Shown here: one piece after another, positions 17,401-25,517 of the stretch | How the letters are laid out: every line of letters begins with the position of its first letter | How positions within the stretch are numbered: position 1 is the stretch's first letter | DNA from: Planctomycetota bacterium | Lineage (GTDB): Bacteria > Planctomycetota > Planctomycetia > Gemmatales > Gemmataceae | Assembly: GCA_029777335.1 (NCBI GenBank) | Contig: JAKOSN010000056.1 | Span: 1-46,382, forward strand | DNA: 46,382 bases | Reading direction: 5' to 3' | Program-made: the position numbers and the translations under genes | The notes under the pieces: generated by a model | Databases searched by the model: none | What the model was told of the DNA's origin: nothing | The model's input: only the letters and a program-made list of their open reading frames with translations

Positions 17401-18016
17401 GCTGCTCGAACATCCCGACCAGTCGTGGCAATTCTTTGGTCGAATCCGTCCTGGCACGGAGCAAGTCCTCGAGCGTGCGCCCTTCAATCAGCTTCATGGC
17501 AAAGAACGCTCGTCCATCCTCCAGGCGCCCCAGTTCATGCACCGGGGGGACACCGGGATGCTGCAACTGTCCGGTGATCCGTGCTTCTTCGAGAAAGCGC
17601 TCCTCGAGTTCCGGGTGCTCCTTCCCGCTCAGCATGATCTTGACGGCCAGCGTACGGTCCAGTTCGGGGTCCAGGGCACGCAGCACGACACCCATACCCC
17701 CGCGTGCGACCTCGTTCACGATGCGAAAGCGCCCGGCGTGTCTGGGGAGAGCGGCCGACCCGGTGTCCGCAAGGGGGGCATCGTCAGTTTTCGCCTGTTG
17801 CTCAGGCGCTACGTAAGCGACCGTTGCCTGAAGCCTGGGAGGCAACTGGTACGGGAGAGTCTCTGGGGTTTCCGCACTCGGTAACGGTGCATGGACCTCG
17901 CCCCCCAGGGGGATCCGGACGGTGAGCCCGCAGACGTGACAATTGCACGTTGTGGCGGTCCCGTCAGTACCGACCTCAATCATCGTCTGACAAGCTGGGC
18001 AGGGAAAAGCAAACAT
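14468..18016 (-). CDS. Zinc-ribbon Ser/Thr kinase with TPR repeats and PPC domain
   Basis: About 1182 residues from the ATG at 18016, preceded by GGAG at a normal distance. An N-terminal zinc ribbon (CPAC...CNCHVCG, residues about 6-30) leads to a kinase domain (about 95-400): glycine loop VARGGMGVV, LAVKIM lysine, HRDLKPRN, DWG in place of DFG, and YMAPEQ. The activation segment carries an insertion of about 50 residues. A charged coiled coil flanks a single membrane segment (about 447-470). A long linker is followed by about eight TPR repeats (about 770-1030). The C-terminal 100 residues are a pre-peptidase (PPC) beta domain (YEVPLQAGKVYVIEME). The TPR/PPC part should face the periplasm or cell exterior. 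A signalling role is firm at family level; ligand and targets are unknown. Confidence 0.92.
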   Translation of the reverse strand: MFAFPCPACQTMIEVGTDGTATTCNCHVCGLTVRIPLGGEVHAPLPSAETPETLPYQLPPRLQATVAYVAPEQQAKTDDAPLADTGSAALPRHAGRFRIVNEVARGGMGVVLRALDPELDRTLAVKIMLSGKEHPELEERFLEEARITGQLQHPGVPPVHELGRLEDGRAFFAMKLIEGRTLEDLLRARTDSTKELPRLVGMFEQLCQTIAYAHSRGILHRDLKPRNVMVGVFGEVQVMDWGLAKVVRSHAKGVNQEAEARVETLPASTQEATRHTVVWEPGNDDRKGEESSRTRVGMVLGTPAYMAPEQARGEIDQLDERCDVFGLGAILCRVLTGEPPFRGRHLSEVLDQAACAALTDAQERLQGCGADEELIALAVRCLAPTKEDRPRDATEVAHAVAVYRESVQERLKQAELARTEAQTRALEEQKRREIEQAKTRTERQKQRLTLALAGVLLILMLGGGIAGWWYLSEQARQAEEHAARKREEEKAQSELTARERYLNKSVLEALDEAARLRKELYNQVEDPLHVYALLSDLARWHTTLEAVRTAWQRARTMADSEPRLLQIEVADRLGELTRELQADETNYQLARKLDVIRQETATLVDGQWQFEKAGPKYAKVFQDAGYAVDRGGLQQEVAKIRQSRIRHVLVAALDHWAYTVRDDQTRAHLLAVATEADPDPWRNRFRKLEVSKDAGGLNQAAEDIELSRQSPHIIVALAAGLNSVKSDPVPLLRKALLQYPQDYWLLWKLGDTAKGPVERVGWFQAALAVRPQSGFAHGNLAYALLQNEDWEQAVRYYKKAIDINPSDAAALYNLGCAFRLKRDLKGAIKYYQLAVVADPTFAIAHNNLGNLLAETKEFKGAMVHFQKALALDPNYGNAHYNLGCTLKDMHDLEGAIQHFQKALAIDPTDLDACFNLGRAFYDKGDLDDAIREYQRAISMKPDFAQAHYCLASTLTDKNDLEGAIREYRKTITIDPSYPEAHCNLGLIYLDQGKFAQALKDLEKGHALGQKHPGWPYPSADWVKDCQRCMALDEKVTAILQDKRKLNDPAEALLLPPFCRRYKKHDPAAMKLAKDISDSLQAVNQWKGTLSPNQREQSYEVPLQAGKVYVIEMESKQLNSYLRLYDAGGTLLDENNDGGGFPNSRMVFKSREKGTYRILATSLGQEGRGSYIVNVWEFTGFKR

Positions 18017-18463
18017 GGCAGCGTCTCCGCACACGGTTGAAGGCAGCGTACCTTTGCGGACGTGGTTCCGACTTCGTCACGAGTGGATCCGACTCGTTTG
18101 CGTCGCCCACCTACGAACTCTGAAAGTGACTTCAGGAACTGACTCTACCCCAGTGTCCGACCACAAGCCATGACTTTTCACCCAAAGCGGACAGCGCTCG
18201 AGGAGTTCCAGCAGCAAGAAAAGATCTGGCGATTCAAGAACAACGTGGTGATGTTGCTGGCGCCGAGGGCAGAGAAAAGAGTGACTTTCCCGAGCCTTCT
18301 GGTAACTGGTTGTTTCCTGGCAAACCCTGGATTCTGGCTTGAGACCGGGACGCATGCCAACTTTCGCCTCGCGAGATCTCTGTCGGGGTGGTAAGATACA
18401 GAAATTCGAGAACTCCCACGCAGCACTCTCCACTCACTCGGCGCCCTGCGGGAGCGAATACCG
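18017..18463. other. Divergent intergenic region, no gene seen
   Basis: 447 bp between the TPR kinase (minus) and the sheath fusion gene (plus), lower in GC than its flanks. A 6-bp hairpin, ACGAGT/ACTCGT with a 7-nt loop, lies at 18079-18097, upstream of the kinase. A TAAGAT (18392-18397) could be a -10 box for the sheath gene, but no good -35 precedes it. A 74-codon frame at 18170-18394 has no supporting feature. Confidence 0.4.
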
Positions 18464-20713
18464 ATGAATCCCACTCCTCCCTGTCTGGATGCGCATCTGG
18501 CTCCCTTTCTCGCAGCGATTCTCACCCAGCCCGAGATCGATGCGCCGCGCCTGGCGTTTGCCGACTGGATTGAAGAGAATGGCGATCGCGAACGTGCGGA
18601 ATGGATTCGCGTGCAATGCGAACTCGCTTCTCTGACCGAACGGGATGAGCACTTTCGCCACCTGGGGGATCGGCAACGGGCTCTTCTGCGTGCCAATGGC
18701 GAACGCTGGTGGCGGCCGTTCGCCGAGCAGGGGATCGAACAGGTGGCCTTTCGGCGCGGGCTGGTCGAGGCGCTCGCTGTCCGGGTTTCGACCTTCGTCG
18801 CACGGGGCGATGCCTTGCTGGCGGCGGCTCCGCTGGCGCAGCACCTCTGGCTGTACCATGATGCCATCGAGCCGTTACGCGGGGTACAACTTCCCCCGGC
18901 GTGGGCGCAGGCGCTCCATCTCCCCGAGGGCGAAGTCGAGGCGCCCGGAAGGGGGGCGGTGCGGATCGCCTCCACGCTCCCCGTCGTCAGCGCGGCAAAC
19001 GATCCGTGGCGCCCCGGTGTCTGTCTGCCGCTCCGCTCGTCGCGGCGCTCGGAGACCAGTGGTCCGCGCGTGGTGGTCAGCCACCCCACAGGGAGCGAAC
19101 CGGAGCCGGTCGCCTCGTTGCCATTTGTGGTGGGCGTTCTCGCCGACCTGTCCGGGCAGGGGCGCAGGGCGGGAGAGAGCGTGCTGCACCAACGCTTTCG
19201 CGACGTGGAGCGTGACTCCTTCGCCGACCTGATGCACCAGCTTGCTCCTCGCCTGGTGCTGACCGTTCCCGATCGCCTGGGTAATGGAGAAACGCTGCTG
19301 CGCCTGGAGTTGACGTTTCACAGCCTGGCGGATTTTGGGCCTTCGCGTGTGGCAGGCCAGCTGCCGAGCCTGCACCCGTTGTTGATGCGTCGGCGCGCCC
19401 TGACCGAGGCGCCGGCGGACCGGGACGAACGCGAACGACTCGATGGCTTGCTCTCTGCCCAGGTGAACGAGGTGCTGCATCACCCGGATTTTCAGGCTTT
19501 GGAGAGCACCTGGCGTGGACTGGATTATCTCCTGGAGCACACGCCGGTGCGCCACGATCTGAAGGTGCGCGTGCTCGATGTCAGCAAGCAGATGTTGCAA
19601 CGTGACTGCGCCAAGGCGGTGGATTTCGACCAGAGCGGACTGTTCAAGAATGTCTACGAGGAGGAGTTTGGCCGCTTTGGTGGCGAACCCTTTGCCGTCC
19701 TGCTTGGCGCCTATGCGTTCGATCAGAGCCCCACAGATATGGAGTTGCTCCAGGGGGTGGCGCAGACGGCGGCCTGCTGTCAGGCGATCTTCCTCGCCGA
19801 GGTGAGTCCGCGTCTGTTCCACATCAACACCTGGGGGGAACTGCTCCGGCTCGGCGAACTCGCCAAGCACTTTCAGGGTGTGGACTATCTGCAATGGCGG
19901 AAATTTCGGGAGAGCCCCGAGTCCCGCCATGTCGCGCTCACCGTGCCGCGAGTGCTGGCACGATTGCCCTACGATCCAGACCAGGGGATGCGGGCAGCGG
20001 TCTTCACGTATCGCGAACTGTCGGCTTCCCCTGCGCACGCGCAACTTCTCTGGATGAGCGCTGCCTGGGTCTACGGAGTGGTGTTGACCCGGGCGTTCGC
20101 GGAACATGGCTGGCTGGCACACACCAGGGGACTGGAAGGCGGCGGACGAGTGGACGGTCTTGCCAGTTGGTACGAATCCGCCGATGGGGGCAGAGATAGC
20201 CACGGCCACTGCACAGACCTTGCCCTGTCGGAGCGCTTGGAATTCGACCTGTCACAACTGGGCTTGTTGCCGCTGGTTCACCCGGTCTTGCGCCATCCGG
20301 AGCCGGGGTATGGGGTCTTCTTCGGGGCACTATCCTGCCATCGGCCGGAGCAATACCACAGCGCGGAAGCGAATGAACGTTCCAGAGCGAGTTGTCGGAT
20401 CGATTATATCCTCTGTGCGGCGATCTTTGTGCGTGAATTACAACTCATGCTGCGCCAGCGTCGCGGGACGTTGGAGTCGCGCGCTCAGTTGCAACACGGG
20501 CTGAACGAGTGGATCAACGGGTATGTGTTGGCGCCGCACACCGCGCCGGAGGGTCTGGAGCAACGGGCGCGTCATCCGCTGGCGTCGGCCTCGATCGAAC
20601 TGCACGAACTGCGTGGCCACCCTGGCGCGCACGAGGTGATCCTGATCCTGCAACTGGCGTATCAGTTCCCCGAGATCAGTCCCCCGCTGCGGTTGCAGAT
20701 GACGTTCTTCTGA
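18464..20713 (+). CDS. tssBC: TIGR02996 - TssB - TssC fusion (type VI-like contractile sheath)
   Basis: 749 residues. Residues about 9-55 are a TIGR02996 repeat-companion domain (APRLAFADWIEENGDRERAE), followed to about 150 by the usual leucine-rich companion region. Residues 217-315 match TssB/VipA (LPFVVGVLADLSGQ, ERDSFADLMHQLAPRL, LELTFHSLADFGPSRVAGQ). Residues 326-749 match TssC/VipB from its helical start (HPDFQALESTWRGLDYL) through LKVRVLDVSKQ, VDFDQSGLFKNVYEEE, FGGEPF, LTVPRVLARLPY and RGLEGGGRVDGL, to the end. TssB and TssC normally come from two genes and build the contractile sheath. Here they are one chain, with TssB cut to about 100 residues and the TssC N-terminus shortened. No other type VI genes (Hcp, VgrG, ClpV, TssE/F/G, membrane complex) occur in the window. 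The domain calls are strong; whether it assembles is unknown. Confidence 0.88.
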   Translation: MNPTPPCLDAHLAPFLAAILTQPEIDAPRLAFADWIEENGDRERAEWIRVQCELASLTERDEHFRHLGDRQRALLRANGERWWRPFAEQGIEQVAFRRGLVEALAVRVSTFVARGDALLAAAPLAQHLWLYHDAIEPLRGVQLPPAWAQALHLPEGEVEAPGRGAVRIASTLPVVSAANDPWRPGVCLPLRSSRRSETSGPRVVVSHPTGSEPEPVASLPFVVGVLADLSGQGRRAGESVLHQRFRDVERDSFADLMHQLAPRLVLTVPDRLGNGETLLRLELTFHSLADFGPSRVAGQLPSLHPLLMRRRALTEAPADRDERERLDGLLSAQVNEVLHHPDFQALESTWRGLDYLLEHTPVRHDLKVRVLDVSKQMLQRDCAKAVDFDQSGLFKNVYEEEFGRFGGEPFAVLLGAYAFDQSPTDMELLQGVAQTAACCQAIFLAEVSPRLFHINTWGELLRLGELAKHFQGVDYLQWRKFRESPESRHVALTVPRVLARLPYDPDQGMRAAVFTYRELSASPAHAQLLWMSAAWVYGVVLTRAFAEHGWLAHTRGLEGGGRVDGLASWYESADGGRDSHGHCTDLALSERLEFDLSQLGLLPLVHPVLRHPEPGYGVFFGALSCHRPEQYHSAEANERSRASCRIDYILCAAIFVRELQLMLRQRRGTLESRAQLQHGLNEWINGYVLAPHTAPEGLEQRARHPLASASIELHELRGHPGAHEVILILQLAYQFPEISPPLRLQMTFF

Positions 20714-20789
20714 GCAAAGCACCGGGGGCAGATTATCAAGTTGCTGCGGGCGTTTGGCGATTGCCACTACTGCCTGGAGTCAAGGAAGT

Positions 20790-21338
20790 TCAGCCGAATC
20801 GGCCCGCCAGCCAGCAGGAAAGGCGTCGAACCCATCGGACGAATGCCCCGTCCCACCGATGATCGAGGCGTTGCCCGTCCGCTGTCAAGCACTTCCCCAT
20901 AGGCTGGGCGAACACAACTTCCTTGACCTTGAAGACTCCTCCGCACCCGGGGTGGCGGAACGGTCTGGTTTCCTCCTCGCCCATCTCAACTAGGCATTCC
21001 CCGGTTTGCTGGAGCGGTGTGAAGTTCAAGCTTCCGCAACGCAGGCACCGTGGCGACTCCTTTCGTATTCGGGACCAGTCAAGCATCGTGGTCCAGTGTT
21101 CCAGCATGCCCTTGGAAGCGTCGTTGTCTGGCAACCGCCGCAGTTCAACCAGTCTCGCTTGTAGCACTTCCGGGTCGGGTATCGCCTCCACCTCCGAGAG
21201 GAGGCGACAGCGGGAACACCAACCCGTTCCGTGCGGGCCAAAGAAGGCTCGACCATCTGCCAGCGCGTAATAGGCAACTGGCCCGTCGTTGACGTAATGG
21301 ATGCTGCGGCAGCGGTCACACTCGAACTCGATCCCCAT
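20790..21338 (-). CDS. Zinc-ribbon protein of unknown function
   Basis: 182 residues from the ATG at 21338; the frame upstream reads like non-coding sequence. Cysteine pairs are visible: CDRC (7-10), CSRC near residue 39, CLRC near residue 96, and HPGCGG near 125. They suggest two or more zinc sites. The middle is helical and charged. No named family is recognised. It starts 38 bases after the stop of the YjbQ gene on the same strand, so the two are probably transcribed together. The C-terminus ends in a basic, tryptophan-rich tail. Confidence 0.7.
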   Translation of the reverse strand: MGIEFECDRCRSIHYVNDGPVAYYALADGRAFFGPHGTGWCSRCRLLSEVEAIPDPEVLQARLVELRRLPDNDASKGMLEHWTTMLDWSRIRKESPRCLRCGSLNFTPLQQTGECLVEMGEEETRPFRHPGCGGVFKVKEVVFAQPMGKCLTADGQRLDHRWDGAFVRWVRRLSCWLAGRFG

Positions 21339-21376
21339 AAGCCGCTCGTCCTCGGTGGCCCTGTCGTCAGGTGAGT

Positions 21377-21799
<423 letters not shown>

Positions 21800-21879
21800 G
21801 ACGCCTGCCTCTGCATGGGGAACCTGGGGCCTGAATGTCCAGTCGTTGTTGTAGCTGTCGTTCGCGCAGGGCACCAGGT

Positions 21880-21892
21880 TACAATCAACCTG
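21880..21892 (+). promoter_or_regulatory. Candidate -10 box and small inverted repeat
   Basis: TACAAT (21880-21885) lies 36 bp before the ATG at 21921 and sits within an inverted repeat CAGGTT-N6-AACCTG (21875-21892). No clear -35 box precedes it. Weak candidate. Confidence 0.25.
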
Positions 21893-21920
21893 AGGCGTCC
21901 TGCGATGCGGAGACAACCCC

Positions 21921-22679
21921 ATGACCGAGAGCGAATGGCTCGCGTGTTCTCGACCAACACTGATGTTGCGACACTTGCTGGGGACCGATTATCCCAGGGT
22001 GCGGGATGTGGAGGCGTTCCCCAACTGCAAGGGCAGCGCGCGCCAATTGCGTTTGTTTGCGTGTGCCTGTTACGATCGGGTTCGGCATCTGCTCCCCCAG
22101 CCGCTCGCCCAGGCGGCCGTGGAGGTCGCTGAGCGCGTGGCCGAGGGGCGAGGCACCAGGGAGGAACTGCATCAAGCGGAAAGGCTGGTCAGGGAACCTC
22201 TGGAAGCGATGGAGGGGCGCTGGCGGGCTTCGCGCGGGGCGGAACGGGCGGCCCTGGAACCCACGTACGATGCCCTCGCGTTGGCATTGCAAGTCGTCCA
22301 CCCGGAGGCGCCCAAGGCCGCGTACTATGCGTCGTCCAACGCGTATTTGGCGGTTGCGGCGCTTGCAAACGCGGGGGGTGGTGGATCCCGCAATCAGCTT
22401 GCCGAGGAGCGAGCCCAGTCGGACATTTTGCGTTGTATCTTCGGCGCTGTCTTCCATCCCACGACGATCCCGTCCGAGATTCTGACCTGGAACAACGGCA
22501 CCGTGGTCAAGCTCGCCCAGGGCATCTACGACGAGCGCGCCTTCGACCGCCTGCCGGTGCTGGCCGACGCCCTGGAAGAAGCCGGGTGCCAGGACACCGA
22601 CATCCTCGGCCACTGCCGCCACCCAGGGCCGCACGTCCGGGGCTGCTGGGTCGTGGATTTGCTGATCGGGAGGAACTGA
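21921..22679 (+). CDS. Gemmata-type protein of unknown function
   Basis: 252 residues from the ATG at 21921, with GGAG about 10 bases upstream. It begins [16 protein letters not shown], continues with [20 protein letters not shown] and ends with [19 protein letters not shown] and [21 protein letters not shown] recognise this N- and C-terminal pattern as a paralogous family common in Gemmata-like genomes, but I know no function for it. It is a soluble, alanine-rich, mostly helical protein with no catalytic motif I can identify. It converges on the sigma factor gene. Confidence 0.8.
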   Translation: MTESEWLACSRPTLMLRHLLGTDYPRVRDVEAFPNCKGSARQLRLFACACYDRVRHLLPQPLAQAAVEVAERVAEGRGTREELHQAERLVREPLEAMEGRWRASRGAERAALEPTYDALALALQVVHPEAPKAAYYASSNAYLAVAALANAGGGGSRNQLAEERAQSDILRCIFGAVFHPTTIPSEILTWNNGTVVKLAQGIYDERAFDRLPVLADALEEAGCQDTDILGHCRHPGPHVRGCWVVDLLIGRN

Positions 22680-22781
22680 TCCAGGCCCAGGATGGACCTC
22701 GTGCTGGACAGGGTTGTCTTGACGTGGAAGTCCCCGCGGCGACGGCCGGGATGTGTTAGCGGCGGCAGTGTCAAGGCATCG

Positions 22782-24233
22782 TCAACGGCGAGGGGCCGGT
22801 TCCTTCTCCTTGTTTGGGGCGGGCGATGCCTCGGGCTTCACCTCCAGGTCCAGTTTCCCGGTGCGGAGCTTGCTCAGAACGGAGTCGGGTTCGATGGTTA
22901 ACGAATCGCACTGGACGGTGAATTTTCCGGTCCCGTAAAGAGTCCAGTAACTGTTGCTCCCACGTTCACTCGCCGGTCTGAGTTCGAGTTGCCAGGCGTG
23001 CAGATCGGTTTGCTGACCCGGCGCCAGATCCACCACATGCAATCGTGCCTTGCCGGGACTGTGCTCCAGGGTCAGAATGCTGAGCCGCTTGCCGTTGCGA
23101 TCGGTCACAAGGGGCGGAATCTCCATGAAGTGCGCACTGGTGCACTGGAACCTGATTTTCTCCTTGCTCACATTGCGAACGCGAAGCACCAGAGATACCT
23201 TTTCGCCGTGCTGGTAACTCCGTTTCTGGCCGGGTTCATATCCCACCCCCGCTTGCAGACCGTTCGCCTCTTTCCCCCAGGCGGTGAAGCCCTGCTTCTC
23301 CTGATCCGGTTTCGGTGTTGTTTGCACAGGTGTCCTCGCAGCAGGCTTCCTCTCCTCTTGACCCACCGCCGTCCGGCCGGTCAGGATGGTTGCCCCGGTC
23401 GCCATGAAGCCAAGAATCAACACGACGGCGAGAACCGTCTTGAGTTGGTTGAACCACATCGCCTTGATCACTCCTTCCGCCAGAGCAGCCCCCTTGATCG
23501 ACAGCATTCCCGAGGCCGCCTTTCCCGTTGCAACCAGAGTTGCGGCTTGAAGAGTGCCATTCATCACCACGTGTGGCACGCTGGCCGATGCCGCCTGTGG
23601 TGCCAGTACCGCCGCGCATGCTCCGCCCGCCAGGGTGACACCTCGTTGCGTCAGACGTCGCGCCAGCAGATTTCTTGCTCGGTTCAATCGACTCGCCACT
23701 GTTCCTTCGGGCAGGTCGAGGTGCCGGGCCGCTTCCTTGCGGGTGTTCCCTTCCAGGTCACACAGGACGAGCACGCTCCGATACTTCTCGGGGAGGCGGC
23801 TCAACTCCTCGTCGAGCAGGGGGAGCAGATCACTCGCCGGGTCCCGGTGCATCACGGATGGTTCGGGCATCTCTCGCACCTGCCTTTCCCGTACTTTCCT
23901 CCTGGCGGAGGTCGCCCTCGCCTTCAACGCCGTCTGGTGGGCCACTCCATAGAGCCAGTTGGCAAGCAACTCCCTGGAGGTGATCGAGGCCGCCCGACGG
24001 ATGAGGACGAGAAAGGTGGCCTGAAACGCCTCCTCGGCGTCGTGGGGGTTGCGCAGAACGCGGCAACACACCCCCCACACCATCGGTCCATGGCGTCGCA
24101 CGAGGAGGGCAAAAGCCGTCTCGTCGTGGCGGCAAATGTAATCCTCCAGCAGTTGCGTATCGGGACGTCCCGCACCCTCTTGCAAAATCCTGCGCAGGTG
24201 CTGGAGGACTCCGCTCTTCTGGCTGGTTGCCAT
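22782..24233 (-). CDS. ECF sigma factor fused to membrane segment and extracytoplasmic tail
   Basis: 483 residues from the ATG at 24233, preceded by AAGGAAGG; the frame extends 63 codons further upstream without coding character. Region sigma2 (about 40-105: FALLVRRHGPMVWGVCCRVL, NPHDAEEAFQATFL, SRELLANWLYGVAHQ) and region sigma4 (about 140-195: LSRLPEKYRSVLVL, TRKEAARHLDLPEGTVASRL) are complete. An alanine-rich linker then leads to one membrane segment (about 263-285, LKTVLAVVLILGFMATGATI) and a beta-rich C-terminal domain of about 190 residues. The sigma part is therefore tethered to the membrane, and the tail may act as its own sensor or anti-sigma part. Such tailed ECF factors are known from planctomycetes. 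The regulon is unknown. Confidence 0.9.
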   Translation of the reverse strand: MATSQKSGVLQHLRRILQEGAGRPDTQLLEDYICRHDETAFALLVRRHGPMVWGVCCRVLRNPHDAEEAFQATFLVLIRRAASITSRELLANWLYGVAHQTALKARATSARRKVRERQVREMPEPSVMHRDPASDLLPLLDEELSRLPEKYRSVLVLCDLEGNTRKEAARHLDLPEGTVASRLNRARNLLARRLTQRGVTLAGGACAAVLAPQAASASVPHVVMNGTLQAATLVATGKAASGMLSIKGAALAEGVIKAMWFNQLKTVLAVVLILGFMATGATILTGRTAVGQEERKPAARTPVQTTPKPDQEKQGFTAWGKEANGLQAGVGYEPGQKRSYQHGEKVSLVLRVRNVSKEKIRFQCTSAHFMEIPPLVTDRNGKRLSILTLEHSPGKARLHVVDLAPGQQTDLHAWQLELRPASERGSNSYWTLYGTGKFTVQCDSLTIEPDSVLSKLRTGKLDLEVKPEASPAPNKEKEPAPRR

Positions 24234-24259
24234 GTTCCTTCCTTTGCGGCGATGTTCTC

Positions 24260-24288
24260 CCCTCTGCCTTACTACTACCCGCAGAGGG
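24260..24288. promoter_or_regulatory. Inverted repeat in the sigma factor leader
   Basis: CCCTCTGC (24260-24267) and its reverse complement GCAGAGGG (24281-24288) are separated by 13 bases and lie 27-55 bp upstream of the sigma factor start. It could be an operator or a leader hairpin. Perfect 8-bp arms are seen; function is inferred. Confidence 0.35.
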
Positions 24289-24433
24289 CGAGTTTGATCC
24301 ACGATTTTCCTGGAGCAGACCTGGCCTTGCCTGGTTTTGCGCCTGGGTGCCTGCATCCTCCTCGCCGCTCGTTTTGCTATCATGGCAGCATCGCGCTCGT
24401 GATCCAATGAGTTAGCCGCCAAGGAGAACGACC

Positions 24434-25423
24434 ATGGCCGCCAATCTCACTCCGCAATATCTGGAAGCGGAGGCCGAGTACAAGAAAGCGCAGACCGCCG
24501 AGGAACGGCTGGAAGCGCTGCGCAAGATGTACGCCTTGCTCCCCAAACACAAGGCCAGCGAAAAACTTCAGGCGGAGTTGAAGACCAAGATCAGCGAAAC
24601 CCGCGCCGAGGTGGAGCAGGAACGCAAAAGCCCCAAGAAAGGCGGCGTGAGCTACAAGATTCCGCGCCAGGGGGCCGGCCAGTATGTTCTGCTCGGGGCA
24701 CCCAATGCCGGCAAGAGCCGGTTGCTCAGCCGGTTGACGCGCGCCACGCCCGAGGTTGCCCCGTATCCCTTTACCACACGCGAACCGGCCGCCGGCATGA
24801 TGGACTGGGAAGACGTGCGCGTGCAACTGATCGATCTGCCTCCCATCACCCCCGACTTCATGGAACCCTATGTCTCCAGCATGGTGCGCAGCGCCGATGC
24901 CGCCTTGCTCCTGGTTGACCTGGGCGACGACGATGGCCCCTTTGCGGTGGACACCATCTGTGAACGGTTGAAGCAAACCAAGACCGTTCTTGTGGGCGCA
25001 CCGACCTCCAGCGAGGATCTGAGCATTGTTCACGTCAAGACCTTGCTGGTCGCCAACAAGCTCGATCTTCCCGGCGCACCCGAGCGATTGGAGATCCTGA
25101 AAGAGATGATGGGCGACCGCTTCCCCCTCCACGCGGTTTCCGCCGAGCATGGAGCGGGGATGGAAGCGCTGCGTGACGCCATCTATCGCTACCTCCAGGT
25201 GATTCGCGTGTACACGAAGAAGCCGGGCAAACCGGCAGACATGGATTCGCCCTACACCTGTCCCGTGGGGAGCACCTTGCTGGAGTTGGCGGGGCTGGTT
25301 CACCGGGATTTCACGGACAAATTGAAGTCGGCCCGCATCTGGGGGACTGGGGTTTTCGATGGCCAGACCGTGACGCGCGACCATGTGATGCACGATAAGG
25401 ACATTGTGGAACTGCACATGTGA
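24434..25423 (+). CDS. DRG/Obg-like GTPase with TGS domain
   Basis: 329 residues; AAGGAG precedes the ATG at 24434. A helical N-terminus (about 1-75) is followed by a GTPase domain: G1 GAPNAGKS (88-95), G2 region YPFTTREPAAG, G3 DLPP, G4 NKLD, G5 SAEHG. The last 75 residues form a TGS domain (STLLELAGLVHRDFTDKLKSAR). This arrangement matches the developmentally regulated GTP-binding (DRG) branch of Obg proteins, which act at the ribosome. The G3 motif ends in Pro instead of the usual Gly. A TATCAT at 24378-24383 is a possible -10 box in the region shared with the sigma factor gene. Confidence 0.9.
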   Translation: MAANLTPQYLEAEAEYKKAQTAEERLEALRKMYALLPKHKASEKLQAELKTKISETRAEVEQERKSPKKGGVSYKIPRQGAGQYVLLGAPNAGKSRLLSRLTRATPEVAPYPFTTREPAAGMMDWEDVRVQLIDLPPITPDFMEPYVSSMVRSADAALLLVDLGDDDGPFAVDTICERLKQTKTVLVGAPTSSEDLSIVHVKTLLVANKLDLPGAPERLEILKEMMGDRFPLHAVSAEHGAGMEALRDAIYRYLQVIRVYTKKPGKPADMDSPYTCPVGSTLLELAGLVHRDFTDKLKSARIWGTGVFDGQTVTRDHVMHDKDIVELHM

Positions 25424-25517
25424 GCGTGGTTAATCGCCGATGCCCGGTGCGGTTGCTATCCTGAGGACAGATGCCCCGACGTGTCCGGTCGGGATGGATG
25501 GAGAAAACGAGGCCAAC

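Noticed and set aside
14371..18369. Shared 13-mer CAACTTTCGCCTC in two intergenic regions
   Set aside because: A 13-base match between sequences of this length is expected by chance, and no flanking similarity extends it.
18170..18394. 74-codon plus-strand frame upstream of the sheath fusion gene
   Set aside because: No ribosome binding site, no recognisable domain, and an equally open minus-strand frame covers the same bases.
25188..25198. ATCGCTACCTCC-like match to the structured repeat
   Set aside because: It lies inside the GTPase coding sequence (codons for Tyr-Arg-Tyr-Leu) with none of the other blocks or stems.
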